Assembly: GCF_006540305.1 (NCBI RefSeq)
Contig: NZ_BJOR01000001.1
Span: 5,270,001-5,334,000, forward strand
Direction of reading: 5' to 3'
DNA: 64,000 bases
Origin: Streptomyces sp. 6-11-2
Lineage (GTDB): Bacteria; Actinomycetota; Actinomycetes; Streptomycetales; Streptomycetaceae
In this document: piece after piece, positions 10,117 through 20,102 of the stretch
Numbering within the stretch: position 1 is the first letter of the stretch
How the letters are laid out: every line of letters begins with the position of its first letter
Translations under genes and position numbers: made by a program
Notes under the pieces: generated by a model
What the model saw: only the letters and a program-made list of their open reading frames with translations
Databases searched by the model: none
What the model was told of the DNA's origin: nothing

Positions 10117-11186
10117 TGAAGCAGATCCTGTTCGCGGGAGTCATTGGCCTCTTCCTGACGCTGGTCGGCACCCCGCTGCTGATCAAGCTCCTGGCCCGCA
10201 AGGGCTACGGCCAGTACATCCGCGACGACGGACCGCGTGAACACGCCAGCAAGCGCGGTACGCCGACCATGGGCGGCATCGCCTTCATCCTGGCCACGAT
10301 CGCCGCCTACTTCCTGGCCAAGGTGATCACCGGCTACACCCCGACCTACTCGGGTCTGCTGGTGCTGGGCCTGATGGTCGGCATGGGCCTGGTCGGCTTC
10401 CTCGACGACTACATCAAGATCGTCAAGCGCCGGTCGCTGGGTCTGCGCGCCAAGGCGAAGATGGCCGGCCAGCTGATCGTCGGCATCTCCTTCGCGGTGC
10501 TCGCGCTGCAGTTCTCCGACAACCGCGGCAACACCCCCGCCTCGACGAAGCTGTCGTTCATCACGGACTTCGGCTGGACGATCGGCCCGGTGCTGTTCGT
10601 CGTCTGGGCGCTGTTCATGATCCTCGCGATGTCGAACGGCGTGAACCTGACCGACGGCCTGGACGGTCTGGCCACCGGTGCCTCCGTGCTCGTCTTCGGC
10701 GCCTACACCTTCATCGGCGTCTGGCAGTTCCAGGAGTCCTGCGCCAACGCGATGACGCTGACCAACCCCAACGCCTGCTACGAGGTGCGCGACCCGCTCG
10801 ACCTCGCGGTCGTGGCCTCCGCGCTGATGGGCGCCTGCCTCGGCTTCCTGTGGTGGAACACCTCGCCGGCCAAGATCTTCATGGGCGACACCGGTTCGCT
10901 CGCGCTCGGCGGTGTGCTCGCGGGTCTGGCGATCTGCTCCCGCACCGAGCTGCTGCTCGCGCTGCTGGGCGGTCTGTTCGTGCTCATCACCATGTCGGTG
11001 GTCATCCAGGTCGGCTCCTTCCGGCTCACCGGGAAGCGGGTCTTCCGGATGGCACCGCTCCAGCACCACTTCGAACTCAAAGGCTGGTCCGAAGTGCTTG
11101 TCGTGGTCCGTTTCTGGATCATCCAAGGTATCTGTGTGATTGTCGGACTGGGCCTCTTCTATGCGGGATGGGCAGCGGACAAGTGA
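10113..11186 (+). CDS. mraY: Phospho-MurNAc-pentapeptide transferase MraY
   Basis: 357 residues, about ten membrane segments. It transfers phospho-MurNAc-pentapeptide to undecaprenyl phosphate, making lipid I. Catalytic Asp-rich loops are visible: [16 protein letters not shown] and [14 protein letters not shown], plus [14 protein letters not shown] 10113 overlaps the murF stop; a second ATG follows directly at 10116. Its 3' end overlaps murD. Confidence 0.97.
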   Translation: MMKQILFAGVIGLFLTLVGTPLLIKLLARKGYGQYIRDDGPREHASKRGTPTMGGIAFILATIAAYFLAKVITGYTPTYSGLLVLGLMVGMGLVGFLDDYIKIVKRRSLGLRAKAKMAGQLIVGISFAVLALQFSDNRGNTPASTKLSFITDFGWTIGPVLFVVWALFMILAMSNGVNLTDGLDGLATGASVLVFGAYTFIGVWQFQESCANAMTLTNPNACYEVRDPLDLAVVASALMGACLGFLWWNTSPAKIFMGDTGSLALGGVLAGLAICSRTELLLALLGGLFVLITMSVVIQVGSFRLTGKRVFRMAPLQHHFELKGWSEVLVVVRFWIIQGICVIVGLGLFYAGWAADK

Positions 11187-12595
11187 TCGACTGGCAGGGT
11201 AAGAACGTCACCGTCGCGGGACTCGGCGTCTCCGGTGTCCCGGCGGCCAAGGTCCTGCACGGTCTCGGCGCGCACGTCACCGTCGTCAACGACGGCGACG
11301 ACGAGCGCGCCCGGACCCAGGCGGCCGAGCTGGAGGCGCTCGGTGTGACCGTGCGCCTCGGTGACGGGGACACCCTGCCGGAGGGCACCGAGCTGATCGT
11401 CACCGCACCGGGCTGGCGGCCGGACAAGCCGCTCTTCCGCGCCGCCGGGCAGGCCGGCGTACCCGTCTGGGGGGACGTCGAACTCGCCTGGCGGCTGCGC
11501 GGCCCGGACGCCGCTCCGTGGCTCGCCGTGACCGGCACCAACGGCAAGACCACCACCGTGCAGATGCTCGCCTCCATCCTCGAGGCGGCGGGCCTGCGCA
11601 CGGCGGCCGTCGGCAACATCGGCGTCTCCCTGCTGGACGCCGTCCTCGGCGAGGAGCGCTACAGCGATCTTGATGTACTGGCGGTGGAGCTGTCGAGCTA
11701 CCAGCTGCACTGGGCGCCCTCGCTGCGCGCCCACTCCGCCGCCGTCCTCAACCTCGCCCCCGACCACCTCGACTGGCACGGCTCCATGGAGGCCTACGCC
11801 GCCGACAAGGGCCGTATCTACGAGGGCAACCGCGTCGCCTGCGTATACAACGCCGCCGACAAGGCCACCGAGGACCTGGTGCGCGAGGCGGACGTCGAGG
11901 AGGGCTGCCGCGCCGTCGGCTTCACGCTCGGCACGCCCGGCCCCTCCCAACTCGGCGTCGTGGACGGCATCCTCGTCGACCGCGCCTTCGTCGAGAACCG
12001 GCACAAGAACGCCCAGGAGCTGGCCGAGGTCTCCGACGTCCACCCGCCCGCCCCCCACAACATCGCCAACGCCCTCGCCGCGGCGGCCCTGGCACGCGCC
12101 TTCGGCGTCCCGGCGCAGGCCGTCCGGGACGGTCTGCGGGCCTTCACCCCGGACGCCCACCGCATCGCGCACGTGGCCGACGTGGACGGCGTGGCCTACG
12201 TCGACGACTCCAAGGCCACCAACACCCACGCGGCTCAGGCCTCGTTGGCGGCGTACGAGTCGATCGTGTGGATCGCGGGCGGTCTGGCGAAGGGCGCGAC
12301 CTTCGACGAGCTCGTCGCGAACTCGGCGAAGCGGCTGCGCGGCGCCGTCCTCATCGGTGCCGATCGCGCGCTCATCCGTGACGCCCTCGCGCGACACGCC
12401 CCGGAGGTACCCGTCGTCGACCTCGACCGGACCGACACTGGGGCGATGCTCCAGGCCGTCCAGGAGGCGCGGCGGCTCGCACGGCCCGGCGACACGGTAC
12501 TGCTGGCCCCGGCCTGCGCCTCCATGGACATGTTCGCCAACTACAACAGGCGCGGCGAGGCGTTCGCGGAGGCCGTATCCGGACTCGGCGCCTGA
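11168..12595 (+). CDS. murD: UDP-MurNAc-L-Ala--D-Glu ligase MurD
   Basis: 475 residues. It adds D-glutamate to UDP-MurNAc-L-Ala. A Rossmann-like N-terminus ([17 protein letters not shown]), the ATP loop [23 protein letters not shown], and [21 protein letters not shown] are MurD features. ATG 11168 overlaps mraY by 19 bases; GTG 11183 (VIDWQGKN) is an equally coupled alternative. The gene order mraY-murD-ftsW-murG is classical. Confidence 0.95.
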   Translation: MGSGQVIDWQGKNVTVAGLGVSGVPAAKVLHGLGAHVTVVNDGDDERARTQAAELEALGVTVRLGDGDTLPEGTELIVTAPGWRPDKPLFRAAGQAGVPVWGDVELAWRLRGPDAAPWLAVTGTNGKTTTVQMLASILEAAGLRTAAVGNIGVSLLDAVLGEERYSDLDVLAVELSSYQLHWAPSLRAHSAAVLNLAPDHLDWHGSMEAYAADKGRIYEGNRVACVYNAADKATEDLVREADVEEGCRAVGFTLGTPGPSQLGVVDGILVDRAFVENRHKNAQELAEVSDVHPPAPHNIANALAAAALARAFGVPAQAVRDGLRAFTPDAHRIAHVADVDGVAYVDDSKATNTHAAQASLAAYESIVWIAGGLAKGATFDELVANSAKRLRGAVLIGADRALIRDALARHAPEVPVVDLDRTDTGAMLQAVQEARRLARPGDTVLLAPACASMDMFANYNRRGEAFAEAVSGLGA

Positions 12596-12691
12596 TCCCG
12601 GCCGCCCCCGCTGCCGGGCGACCTCGGGAGGGAGGCGTGGGACCCGTGAGCCGAGCCGGACTTGCGCGGCCGACGTACAGCGGAGGACCCG

Positions 12692-14077
12692 ATGCCCGGT
12701 AGCCCCGGCAGCAGCCGTACCGGTCGCCCGCCCGTGCAGCGGACCGTCAAGCGCCCGATGGCCGGCCGGACCCCCGGCCGGCGCCCCTCGGGGAGCCTGA
12801 TCGATCGCGCGCGCCGGGCCTGGGACCGGCCGCTGACCGCCTACTACCTGATCCTCGGCGCCAGTCTGCTGCTCACCGTGCTGGGTCTGGTGATGGTCTA
12901 CTCGGCCTCCCAGATCACCGCGCTGCAGAAGGCACTGCCGGGCTCCTACTTCTTCCGCAAGCAGCTGCTCGCGGCCGCGATCGGCGCCGGGCTGCTGCTG
13001 CTCGCCGCCCGGATGCCGGTCAGGCTGCACCGGGCGCTGGCCTACCCGATCCTGGCGGGCGCGGTGACCCTGATGGCGCTGGTGCAGGTGCCGGGGATAG
13101 GGATGGCGGTCAACGGCAACCAGAACTGGATCTCGCTCGGAGGCTCCTTCCAGATCCAGCCCAGCGAGATCGGCAAGCTGGCGCTGGTGCTGTGGGGCGC
13201 CGACCTGATCGCGCGCAAACAGGACAAGCGGCTGCTGGCCCAGTGGAAGCACATGCTGGTGCCGCTCGTCCCGGTCGCCTTCATGCTGCTCGGGCTGATC
13301 ATGCTCGGCGGCGACATGGGGACCGCGATCATCCTCACCGCCATCCTGTTCGGGCTGCTGTGGCTGGCGGGGGCGCCCACCCGGCTCTTCGTGGGGGTGC
13401 TGTCGTTCGCCGGCGTGATCGGCTTCCTGCTGATCCAGACGAGCCCCAACCGCCTCGGCCGGTTCGCCTGCGTCGGCTCCAGCGACGCGGACAAGTGCTG
13501 GCAGGCGGTGCACGGCATCTACGCCCTGGCCTCCGGCGGACTGTTCGGTTCGGGACTCGGTGCAAGCGTGGAAAAATGGGGTCAACTACCAGAAGCTCAC
13601 ACCGACTTCATCTTCGCCGTCACCGGCGAGGAACTGGGCCTCGGGGGGACGCTGTCGGTGCTCGCCCTGTTCGCCGCTCTAGGCTATGCGGGCATCCGCG
13701 TGGCCGGACGCACGGAGGACCCCTTCGTGAGGTACGCCGCGGGAGGCGTGACCACCTGGATCACCGCGCAGGCAGTGATCAACATCGGTGCGGTGCTCGG
13801 TCTGCTGCCGATCGCCGGCGTCCCGCTCCCGCTGTTCTCCTACGGAGGATCCGCCCTGCTGCCGACCATGTTCGCCATCGGGCTGCTGATCGCCTTCGCG
13901 CGTGAAGAGCCCGCTGCGCGGGCGGCGCTTGCCATGCGGCAACCTCGCTTTGGTAGAAAGCGGGCAGGAGGCTCCGCGCCCGGCCGGAGATCCGACCGCG
14001 GATCCGGTCGCGAGCCTCGGAGATGGAACACGATGCGACGGCGTGCCTCGGCGGCGCGTCCGTCCGGAGAGCGGTGA
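12692..14077 (+). CDS. ftsW: Septal peptidoglycan glycosyltransferase FtsW (SEDS)
   Basis: 461 residues, about ten membrane segments. A SEDS-family polymerase of lipid II working with FtsI. SEDS motifs seen: NGNQNWISLGGSFQIQPSEI, EAHTDFIFAVTGEELG and PLPLFSYGGSALLPTMFAIG. The start ATG 12692 has GGAGGA 5 bases upstream. The N-terminal 40 residues and the C-terminal tail are basic and low in complexity. A 96-bp gap separates it from murD. Confidence 0.95.
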   Translation: MPGSPGSSRTGRPPVQRTVKRPMAGRTPGRRPSGSLIDRARRAWDRPLTAYYLILGASLLLTVLGLVMVYSASQITALQKALPGSYFFRKQLLAAAIGAGLLLLAARMPVRLHRALAYPILAGAVTLMALVQVPGIGMAVNGNQNWISLGGSFQIQPSEIGKLALVLWGADLIARKQDKRLLAQWKHMLVPLVPVAFMLLGLIMLGGDMGTAIILTAILFGLLWLAGAPTRLFVGVLSFAGVIGFLLIQTSPNRLGRFACVGSSDADKCWQAVHGIYALASGGLFGSGLGASVEKWGQLPEAHTDFIFAVTGEELGLGGTLSVLALFAALGYAGIRVAGRTEDPFVRYAAGGVTTWITAQAVINIGAVLGLLPIAGVPLPLFSYGGSALLPTMFAIGLLIAFAREEPAARAALAMRQPRFGRKRAGGSAPGRRSDRGSGREPRRWNTMRRRASAARPSGER

Positions 14078-14083
14078 ATTTCG

Positions 14084-15172
14084 GTGCATGTCGTACTCGC
14101 CGGCGGAGGTACCGCGGGCCACATCGAGCCCGCGCTCGCCCTCGCGGACGCCCTGCGCAGGCAGGACCCGACCGTGGGGATCACGGCCCTGGGCACGGAG
14201 CGCGGCCTGGAGACCCGGCTCGTCCCCGAGCGGGGCTACGAGCTCGCGCTCATCCCGGCGGTGCCGCTGCCGCGCAAGCCCACCCCCGAGCTGATCACCG
14301 TCCCGGGCCGGCTGCGCGGCACGATCAAGGCGGCCGAGCAGGTCCTGGAGCGCACCAAGGCGGACGCCGTGGTCGGATTCGGCGGCTACGTCGCCTTGCC
14401 CGGCTACCTGGCCGCCAAGCGGCTCGGTGTGCCCATCGTCATCCACGAGGCCAACGCCCGCCCGGGCCTGGCCAACAAGATCGGTTCGCGGTACGCCGCG
14501 CAGGTCGCCGTCTCCACGCCCGACAGCAAGCTGCGCGGCGCCCGCTACATCGGTATCCCGCTGCGCCGCGCCATCGCCACCCTGGACCGGGCGGCCGTGC
14601 GCCCCGAGGCCCGTGCGGCGTTCGGGCTCGACCCGAACCTGCCCACGCTGCTGGTCTCCGGCGGCTCCCAGGGCGCCCGCCGGCTCAACGAGGTGGTCCA
14701 GCAGGTCGCGCCCTGGATGCAGCAGGCGGGCATCCAGATCCTGCACGTGGTCGGCCCGAAGAACGAACTGCCCCAGGTGCAGCAGATGCCGGGAATGCCG
14801 CCCTACATCCCGGTAAGTTACCTTGACCGGATGGACCTCGCGTACGCCGCGGCCGACATGATGCTCTGCCGCGCCGGCGCGATGACCGTCGCCGAACTCT
14901 CCGCCGTCGGGCTCCCGGCCGCCTACGTTCCGCTGCCCATCGGCAACGGCGAACAGCGGCTGAACGCCCAGCCGGTGGTCAAGGCCGGCGGCGGACTGCT
15001 GGTCGACGACGCGGAACTCACCCCCGAGTGGGTGCAGCAGAACGTCCTGCCCGTGCTCGCCGATCCGCACCGGCTGTACCAGATGTCCCGTGCCGCCGGG
15101 GAGTTCGGCCGCCGGGACGCCGACGACCTGCTCGTCGGCATGGTGTACGAGGCCATCGCCTCGCACCGTTAG
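14084..15172 (+). CDS. murG: UDP-GlcNAc:lipid I GlcNAc transferase MurG
   Basis: 362 residues. A peripheral membrane GT28 enzyme converting lipid I to lipid II. N-terminal [47 protein letters not shown] and [14 protein letters not shown] are family motifs; the C-terminal acceptor/donor region contains [20 protein letters not shown] 14084 lies 6 bases after ftsW. Confidence 0.97.
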   Translation: MHVVLAGGGTAGHIEPALALADALRRQDPTVGITALGTERGLETRLVPERGYELALIPAVPLPRKPTPELITVPGRLRGTIKAAEQVLERTKADAVVGFGGYVALPGYLAAKRLGVPIVIHEANARPGLANKIGSRYAAQVAVSTPDSKLRGARYIGIPLRRAIATLDRAAVRPEARAAFGLDPNLPTLLVSGGSQGARRLNEVVQQVAPWMQQAGIQILHVVGPKNELPQVQQMPGMPPYIPVSYLDRMDLAYAAADMMLCRAGAMTVAELSAVGLPAAYVPLPIGNGEQRLNAQPVVKAGGGLLVDDAELTPEWVQQNVLPVLADPHRLYQMSRAAGEFGRRDADDLLVGMVYEAIASHR

Positions 15173-15200
15173 GACCGTATGCACGAAAGGGCTTGAGAGC

Positions 15201-15998
15201 GTGGCCGGACCGGCGACCGCGGAGCGCGGTGAACGTCAGCAGGAGTCGTCGTCCGGCCCGCCTCTGGTCCACCGGCTGAGACGGATGAGCCCTCGTACGA
15301 TCGTCATCCTTTCGCTGGCCCTGATCTGCCTGGGCGCCGGTTCCCTGTGGGTGCTGTACGGCTCGCAGTGGACGCGCGTGGAGCACGTATCCGTCTCCGG
15401 TACCACGGTTCTGACGCCCACCCAGGTGCGCGCGACCGCCGGCGTACGGCTCGGAACGCAGCTGATTTCCGTCGACACCGATGCGGTCGAGACCCGGCTG
15501 CGTCGTGAATTGCCCCGAATTGACTCGGTTGACGTGGTGCGTTCATGGCCGCACGGAATCGCGTTGAAAGTCGTCGAGCGCACTCCGGTCATGGTGGAGG
15601 AAAAGGGCGGAAAGTTCGTCGAAGTGGACGCGAAGGGTGTCCGGTTCGCCACGGTTTCACAGGCACCGAAAGGCGTGCCCCTGCTGGAATTGTCGCTTTC
15701 CCGCTCGAGTACGGCCGCCGCGAGCCTGCGGCGCTTCGGCGAGGCCCGGCTGGTGCGCGAGGCCGTCGTGGTCGCCGGGCGGATTCCCGCCGCGGTCGCC
15801 CGTGAGACCCGGGTCGTCAAGGTCCGCACCTACGACGACATCTCGCTGGAGTTGACGGGCGGCCGCACCGTCGCCTGGGGCAGTGGGGAGAACAGCCGGC
15901 TGAAGGCCCGCACCCTGACCGCGCTGATGAAAGCGGCGCCCGGCGCACGGCACTTCGACGTCAGGGTCCCCACCGCCCCGGCGTCATCGGGGAGTTGA
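15201..15998 (+). CDS. ftsQ: Cell division protein FtsQ (DivIB)
   Basis: 265 residues. A bitopic divisome protein: cytoplasmic N-terminus, one membrane segment (about 35-55, TIVILSLALICLGAGSLWVL), then the POTRA domain (VEHVSVSGTTVLTPTQVRATAG onward) and beta domain. GTG 15201 is chosen over upstream in-frame codons that fall inside murG. It closes the cell-wall half of the cluster and is followed by the ftsZ promoter region. Confidence 0.92.
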   Translation: MAGPATAERGERQQESSSGPPLVHRLRRMSPRTIVILSLALICLGAGSLWVLYGSQWTRVEHVSVSGTTVLTPTQVRATAGVRLGTQLISVDTDAVETRLRRELPRIDSVDVVRSWPHGIALKVVERTPVMVEEKGGKFVEVDAKGVRFATVSQAPKGVPLLELSLSRSSTAAASLRRFGEARLVREAVVVAGRIPAAVARETRVVKVRTYDDISLELTGGRTVAWGSGENSRLKARTLTALMKAAPGARHFDVRVPTAPASSGS

Positions 15999-16026
15999 CG
16001 CACATCAGCGCAGGCCAACACCCTGG

Positions 16027-16179
16027 TTGAGCGCCGCTATGGCTGATCACATAGGGTGAAAAGAAAAACGGGAGGTTCGGCGTGTTCGTTGAACGGGCGC
16101 CACTTGTCGACTTAGTGTCCTGTTCCGAAGACTTCAGGGAACAGACACACTGGTAACCCTAAACTTCAGGGTTAGGGTT
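16027..16179 (+). promoter_or_regulatory. ftsZ promoter region with nested inverted repeats
   Basis: The 278-bp ftsQ-ftsZ gap holds a well-spaced promoter, TTGAGC (16027) and CATAGG (16050) with a 17-bp spacer. Two palindromes follow: TGTTCC (16121) with GGAACA (16138), and AACCCT (16155) with AGGGTT (16168), the latter nested with AACCCTAA/TTAGGGTT (16155/16172). Streptomyces ftsZ is known to use several promoters, one induced in sporulating hyphae; the palindromes are candidate regulator sites. Confidence 0.6.
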
Positions 16180-16276
16180 CGGGTCGGCGTTCGGACCGTC
16201 CCATTCGGCATCAGTCGTCGGATCGCGGCAGGACCGCGAGGCGGCGACACGTAACTCGAGGCGAGAGGCCTTCGAC

Positions 16277-17488
16277 GTGGCAGCACCGCAGAACTACCTC
16301 GCAGTCATCAAAGTCATCGGTGTCGGCGGCGGTGGTGTCAATGCCATCAACCGGATGATCGAGGTCGGTCTCAAGGGCGTCGAGTTCATCGCCATCAACA
16401 CCGACGCGCAGGCGCTGTTGATGAGCGACGCCGACGTCAAGCTCGATGTCGGCCGCGAACTGACGCGCGGACTCGGCGCCGGGGCCAACCCGGCCGTCGG
16501 CCGCAAGGCCGCCGAGGACCACCGTGAGGAGATCGAGGAGGTCCTCAAGGGGGCCGACATGGTCTTCGTGACGGCCGGTGAGGGCGGCGGCACCGGTACC
16601 GGCGGCGCGCCCGTCGTGGCCAACATCGCTCGCTCGCTGGGTGCCCTCACCATCGGCGTGGTCACGCGCCCGTTCACCTTCGAGGGGCGGCGCCGGGCGA
16701 ACCAGGCCGAGGACGGTATCGCCGAGCTCCGCGAAGAGGTCGACACCCTCATCGTCATCCCCAACGACCGGCTGCTGTCCATCTCGGACCGCCAGGTCAG
16801 TGTGCTCGACGCGTTCAAGTCCGCGGACCAGGTGCTGCTGTCCGGTGTGCAGGGCATCACCGACCTGATCACCACCCCCGGCCTGATCAACCTCGACTTC
16901 GCCGACGTCAAGTCGGTCATGTCCGAGGCCGGCTCGGCGCTCATGGGCATCGGCTCGGCCCGCGGTGACGACCGCGCGGTGGCTGCGGCCGAGATGGCGA
17001 TCTCCTCCCCGCTCCTCGAGGCCTCCATCGACGGCGCCCGGGGCGTGCTCCTGTCCATCTCCGGCGGTTCGGACCTCGGTCTGTTCGAGATCAACGAGGC
17101 CGCCCAACTGGTCAGCGAGGCGGCGCACCCCGAGGCCAACATCATCTTCGGCGCGGTCATCGACGACGCCCTCGGCGACGAGGTCCGGGTCACCGTGATC
17201 GCGGCCGGCTTCGACGGCGGGCAGCCTCCGGCCCGGCGGGACAACGTCCTCGGCTCGTCCTCCACCCCGCCCCCGGCCCGCCGCGAGGAGACGGCCCCGG
17301 TGCGCCAGCCCGAGAGCCGCCCGACCTTCGGCTCGCTCGGCAGCGTGACGCCGAAGGAGGAGCCGGAGCCCGTGGTCCCCGAGCCGGTGCAGGACCTGCA
17401 GCCCGTGACCCCGCCCATCACGCCGTCGCCGCGCAGCTACTCCGACAGCGCGGCCGAGGAGCTGGACGTACCGGACTTCCTCAAGTGA
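16277..17488 (+). CDS. ftsZ: Cell division GTPase FtsZ
   Basis: 403 residues. The tubulin homologue forming the Z ring, needed in Streptomyces for sporulation septa. The GTP loop GGGTGTG is at residues 103-109, with the T7 synergy loop [12 protein letters not shown] Pro/Glu-rich linker ends in the conserved C-terminal peptide DVPDFLK, which binds partners such as SepF. GTG 16277, with GAGAGG upstream. Its stop overlaps the ylmD start (GTGA). Confidence 0.98.
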   Translation: MAAPQNYLAVIKVIGVGGGGVNAINRMIEVGLKGVEFIAINTDAQALLMSDADVKLDVGRELTRGLGAGANPAVGRKAAEDHREEIEEVLKGADMVFVTAGEGGGTGTGGAPVVANIARSLGALTIGVVTRPFTFEGRRRANQAEDGIAELREEVDTLIVIPNDRLLSISDRQVSVLDAFKSADQVLLSGVQGITDLITTPGLINLDFADVKSVMSEAGSALMGIGSARGDDRAVAAAEMAISSPLLEASIDGARGVLLSISGGSDLGLFEINEAAQLVSEAAHPEANIIFGAVIDDALGDEVRVTVIAAGFDGGQPPARRDNVLGSSSTPPPARREETAPVRQPESRPTFGSLGSVTPKEEPEPVVPEPVQDLQPVTPPITPSPRSYSDSAAEELDVPDFLK

Positions 17489-18213
17489 TAGGTCGGCACG
17501 ACACCGTGAGCGGCGCGCACTTCGCCTTCACCGACCGGTGGGGCGGGGTGAGCGCCGTTCCGTTCGAGGAGCTCAATCTCGGCGGCGCGGTCGGCGACGA
17601 CCCCGGCGCGGTACGCGCCAACCGTGAACTGGCCGCCAAGTCCCTCGGACTCGACCCGGACCGGGTCGTCTGGATGAACCAGGTGCACGGCAACGACGTC
17701 GCCGAGGTCGACGGGCCGTGGACCACGCGGCTCACCCCGCCGGTCGACGGCCTGGTGACCGCGACCCGCGGGCTCGCCCTCGCCGTGCTCACCGCCGACT
17801 GCGTTCCGGTACTGCTCGCCGACCCGGTCGCCGGTGTGGTCGCCGCGGTCCACGCCGGGCGGCCCGGCATGGTCAAGGGGGTCGTCCCGGCCGCGGTCGA
17901 CGCGATGGAGTCGCTCGGCGCCCGGCCCGACCGCATCACCGCCCGCACCGGACCCGCCGTGTGCGGCCGGTGCTACGAGGTGCCGGAGTCGATGCGCGCC
18001 GAGGTGGCCGCCGTCGAGCCGGCGGCGCACTCCGAGACGAGTTGGGGTACACCGGCCGTCGACGTGAGCGCCGGCGTGCACGCGCAACTCGAGCGCCTCG
18101 GGGTGCACGACCGGGAGCAGTCGCCGGTGTGCACGCGGGAATCGAGTGATCACTTCTCGTACCGCCGCGACCGCACCACCGGTCGGCTCGCGGGCTATGT
18201 CTGGCTGGACTGA
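17485..18213 (+). CDS. ylmD: YlmD: laccase-domain (DUF152) multicopper-like protein
   Basis: 242 residues. DUF152/YfiH family; homologues act as purine nucleoside phosphorylases or adenosine deaminases, older annotation being polyphenol oxidase. The metal-site pattern is present: [38 protein letters not shown] and CGRCYEVP. The GTG start overlaps the ftsZ stop. It is conserved next to ftsZ in Gram-positives; mutants in Streptomyces are reported to affect division, the mechanism being unclear. Confidence 0.9.
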   Translation: MIGRHDTVSGAHFAFTDRWGGVSAVPFEELNLGGAVGDDPGAVRANRELAAKSLGLDPDRVVWMNQVHGNDVAEVDGPWTTRLTPPVDGLVTATRGLALAVLTADCVPVLLADPVAGVVAAVHAGRPGMVKGVVPAAVDAMESLGARPDRITARTGPAVCGRCYEVPESMRAEVAAVEPAAHSETSWGTPAVDVSAGVHAQLERLGVHDREQSPVCTRESSDHFSYRRDRTTGRLAGYVWLD

Positions 18214-18219
18214 TGGGGC

Positions 18220-18939
18220 ATGACGGACCGTAGGAACGAACTCGCCGCGAACCTGGCGAAGGTGGAGCGGCGTATCGCCGCCGCGTGCGCGGCCGCGGGC
18301 CGGGCGCGGGAAGAGGTGACCCTCATCGTGGTCACCAAGACGTACCCGGCCTCGGATGTGCGGATCCTGTCGGAACTCGGTGTGCGCCACACCGCCGAGA
18401 ACCGGGACCAGGAGGCGGCGCCCAAGGCCGCCGACTGTGCGGATTTGCCCCTGACGTGGCATTTTGTTGGTCAACTTCAGACCAATAAAGTGCGATCCGT
18501 GGTCGGTTACGCCGATGTCGTACAGTCGATCGACCGTTCCCGGCTCATCACCGCGCTCTCCAGGGAGGCCGTGCGGGCGGAGCGTGAGGTCGGCTGTCTC
18601 ATCCAGGTGGCGCTGGACGCGGGGGAGAGCGGACGCGGGGAGCGGGGAGGCGTCGGGCCCGGCGGAATCGAAGAGTTGGCCGACCTCGTCGCCCGCTCCG
18701 AAGCGCTCCGGCTCGACGGGCTGATGACCGTCGCCCCGCTGACCGGGGAGTACGCCGGCCGGCAACAGGCCGCGTTCGAGCGCCTCGTGGATTTGTCGAC
18801 CGACCTGCGCTCGGCCCATCCGGCTGCCACCATGGTCTCGGCAGGGATGAGTGGGGACCTCGAGCAGGCCGTGGCCGCCGGTGCGACACATGTGCGCGTC
18901 GGAAGCGCGGTACTCGGAGTCCGCCCCAGGCTCGGGTAA
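18220..18939 (+). CDS. ylmE: YlmE: PLP-binding YggS/PROSC family protein
   Basis: 239 residues. A single-domain pyridoxal-phosphate protein that keeps PLP and amino-acid pools in balance. The PLP-lysine strand [14 protein letters not shown] and [19 protein letters not shown] and [12 protein letters not shown] motifs are seen. In most YggS members the segment before NREQE-like residues reads GENR; here it reads [11 protein letters not shown] 18220, 6 bases after ylmD. Confidence 0.92.
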   Translation: MTDRRNELAANLAKVERRIAAACAAAGRAREEVTLIVVTKTYPASDVRILSELGVRHTAENRDQEAAPKAADCADLPLTWHFVGQLQTNKVRSVVGYADVVQSIDRSRLITALSREAVRAEREVGCLIQVALDAGESGRGERGGVGPGGIEELADLVARSEALRLDGLMTVAPLTGEYAGRQQAAFERLVDLSTDLRSAHPAATMVSAGMSGDLEQAVAAGATHVRVGSAVLGVRPRLG

Positions 18940-19066
18940 CGTCGCCAAGAAGTCGGACCACAGCAGAAAATATGGTCAATATCGCCCAACGGGGCGCAAC
19001 GACCTCGTGGATCGCGGGCACTTGGCGGTCGTCAGCGGATCCACCACAGAGCGGAGGACTCAGAGC

Positions 19067-19708
19067 ATGGCCGGCGCGATGCGCAAGATGGCGGTCTACC
19101 TCGGCCTCGTGGAGGACGATGGGTACGACGGCCGGGGATTCGACCCCGATGACGACTTCGAACCCGAGCTGGACCCGGAACCCGAGCGGGACCGCCGACG
19201 GCACGACCCACCGCACCAGTCGCATGGGGTGCATCAGCCCCAAAGGGATGAACCGGTGCGAGTGGTGCAGCCTCCGACGCCCCGCGAACCGGTGTCGCAT
19301 TCCGCTTCGCTCCCGGCGGAATCCGGGCGTCCGGCGCGCATCGCGCCCGTGGCGTCCATCACACAAGACCGCGCAAGCCTGGAGAAGAACGCACCGGTGA
19401 TCATGCCCAAGGTCGTGTCGGAACGAGAGCCGTACCGGATCACCACACTTCACCCCCGGACCTACAACGAGGCCCGTACCATCGGGGAACACTTCCGTGA
19501 GGGCACCCCGGTGATCATGAATCTGACTGAGATGGATGACACAGACGCGAAGCGACTTGTCGACTTTGCCGCCGGTTTGGTGTTTGGTCTTCACGGCAGT
19601 ATCGAGCGGGTGACGCAGAAGGTGTTCCTGTTGTCGCCTGCTAACGTCGATGTCACGGCGGAGGACAAGGCCCGCATCGCAGAGGGCGGGTTCTTCAACC
19701 AGAGCTGA
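19067..19708 (+). CDS. sepF: SepF, FtsZ membrane anchor
   Basis: 213 residues. N-terminal amphipathic helix ([14 protein letters not shown]) binds membrane; a long acidic/proline linker follows; the C-terminal domain (from about 120, [29 protein letters not shown]) polymerises and binds the FtsZ tail. ATG 19067 with GGAGGA upstream. The 127-bp gap before it contains an AT-rich stretch near 18967-18985 that may be a promoter. Main FtsZ anchor in actinobacteria, which lack FtsA. Confidence 0.95.
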   Translation: MAGAMRKMAVYLGLVEDDGYDGRGFDPDDDFEPELDPEPERDRRRHDPPHQSHGVHQPQRDEPVRVVQPPTPREPVSHSASLPAESGRPARIAPVASITQDRASLEKNAPVIMPKVVSEREPYRITTLHPRTYNEARTIGEHFREGTPVIMNLTEMDDTDAKRLVDFAAGLVFGLHGSIERVTQKVFLLSPANVDVTAEDKARIAEGGFFNQS

Positions 19709-19759
19709 GACGCACCACCGTAGAACTGGCACGGAACAGGGGAGAGGGAAGCACCGATC

Positions 19760-20050
19760 ATGCGTGTGGCCATGGAGGTTCTTTACATCGCGCTGATGGT
19801 GTTCCTCATCGTGCTGATCTTTCGGCTGGTCATGGACTATGTGTTCCAGTTCGCCCGCTCATGGCAACCCGGCAAGGCGATGGTGGTCGTTCTGGAGGCC
19901 ACCTACACTGTCACCGATCCACCGCTGAAGCTTCTGCGGCGGTTCATCCCGCCGCTGCGTCTCGGGGGCGTGGCGCTCGACCTGTCCTTCTTCGTACTGA
20001 TGATCATCGTCTACATCCTGATCTCCGTCGTGGGGAACCTCGCGAGGTGA
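19760..20050 (+). CDS. ylmG: YlmG (YggT family) membrane protein
   Basis: 96 residues with two membrane segments (about 8-28 and 70-92), YggT family. Preceded by GGGGAGAGGG. Its position between sepF and divIVA is conserved in Gram-positives; it is thought to assist septal or membrane organisation. The stop overlaps a GTG that opens a 21-codon frame running into divIVA. Confidence 0.9.
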   Translation: MRVAMEVLYIALMVFLIVLIFRLVMDYVFQFARSWQPGKAMVVVLEATYTVTDPPLKLLRRFIPPLRLGGVALDLSFFVLMIIVYILISVVGNLAR

Positions 20051-20102
20051 CTGTGGACGATACGGTCTTGCCGACTGCCGATGACTACGTTGAGGTGAAG
20101 AG

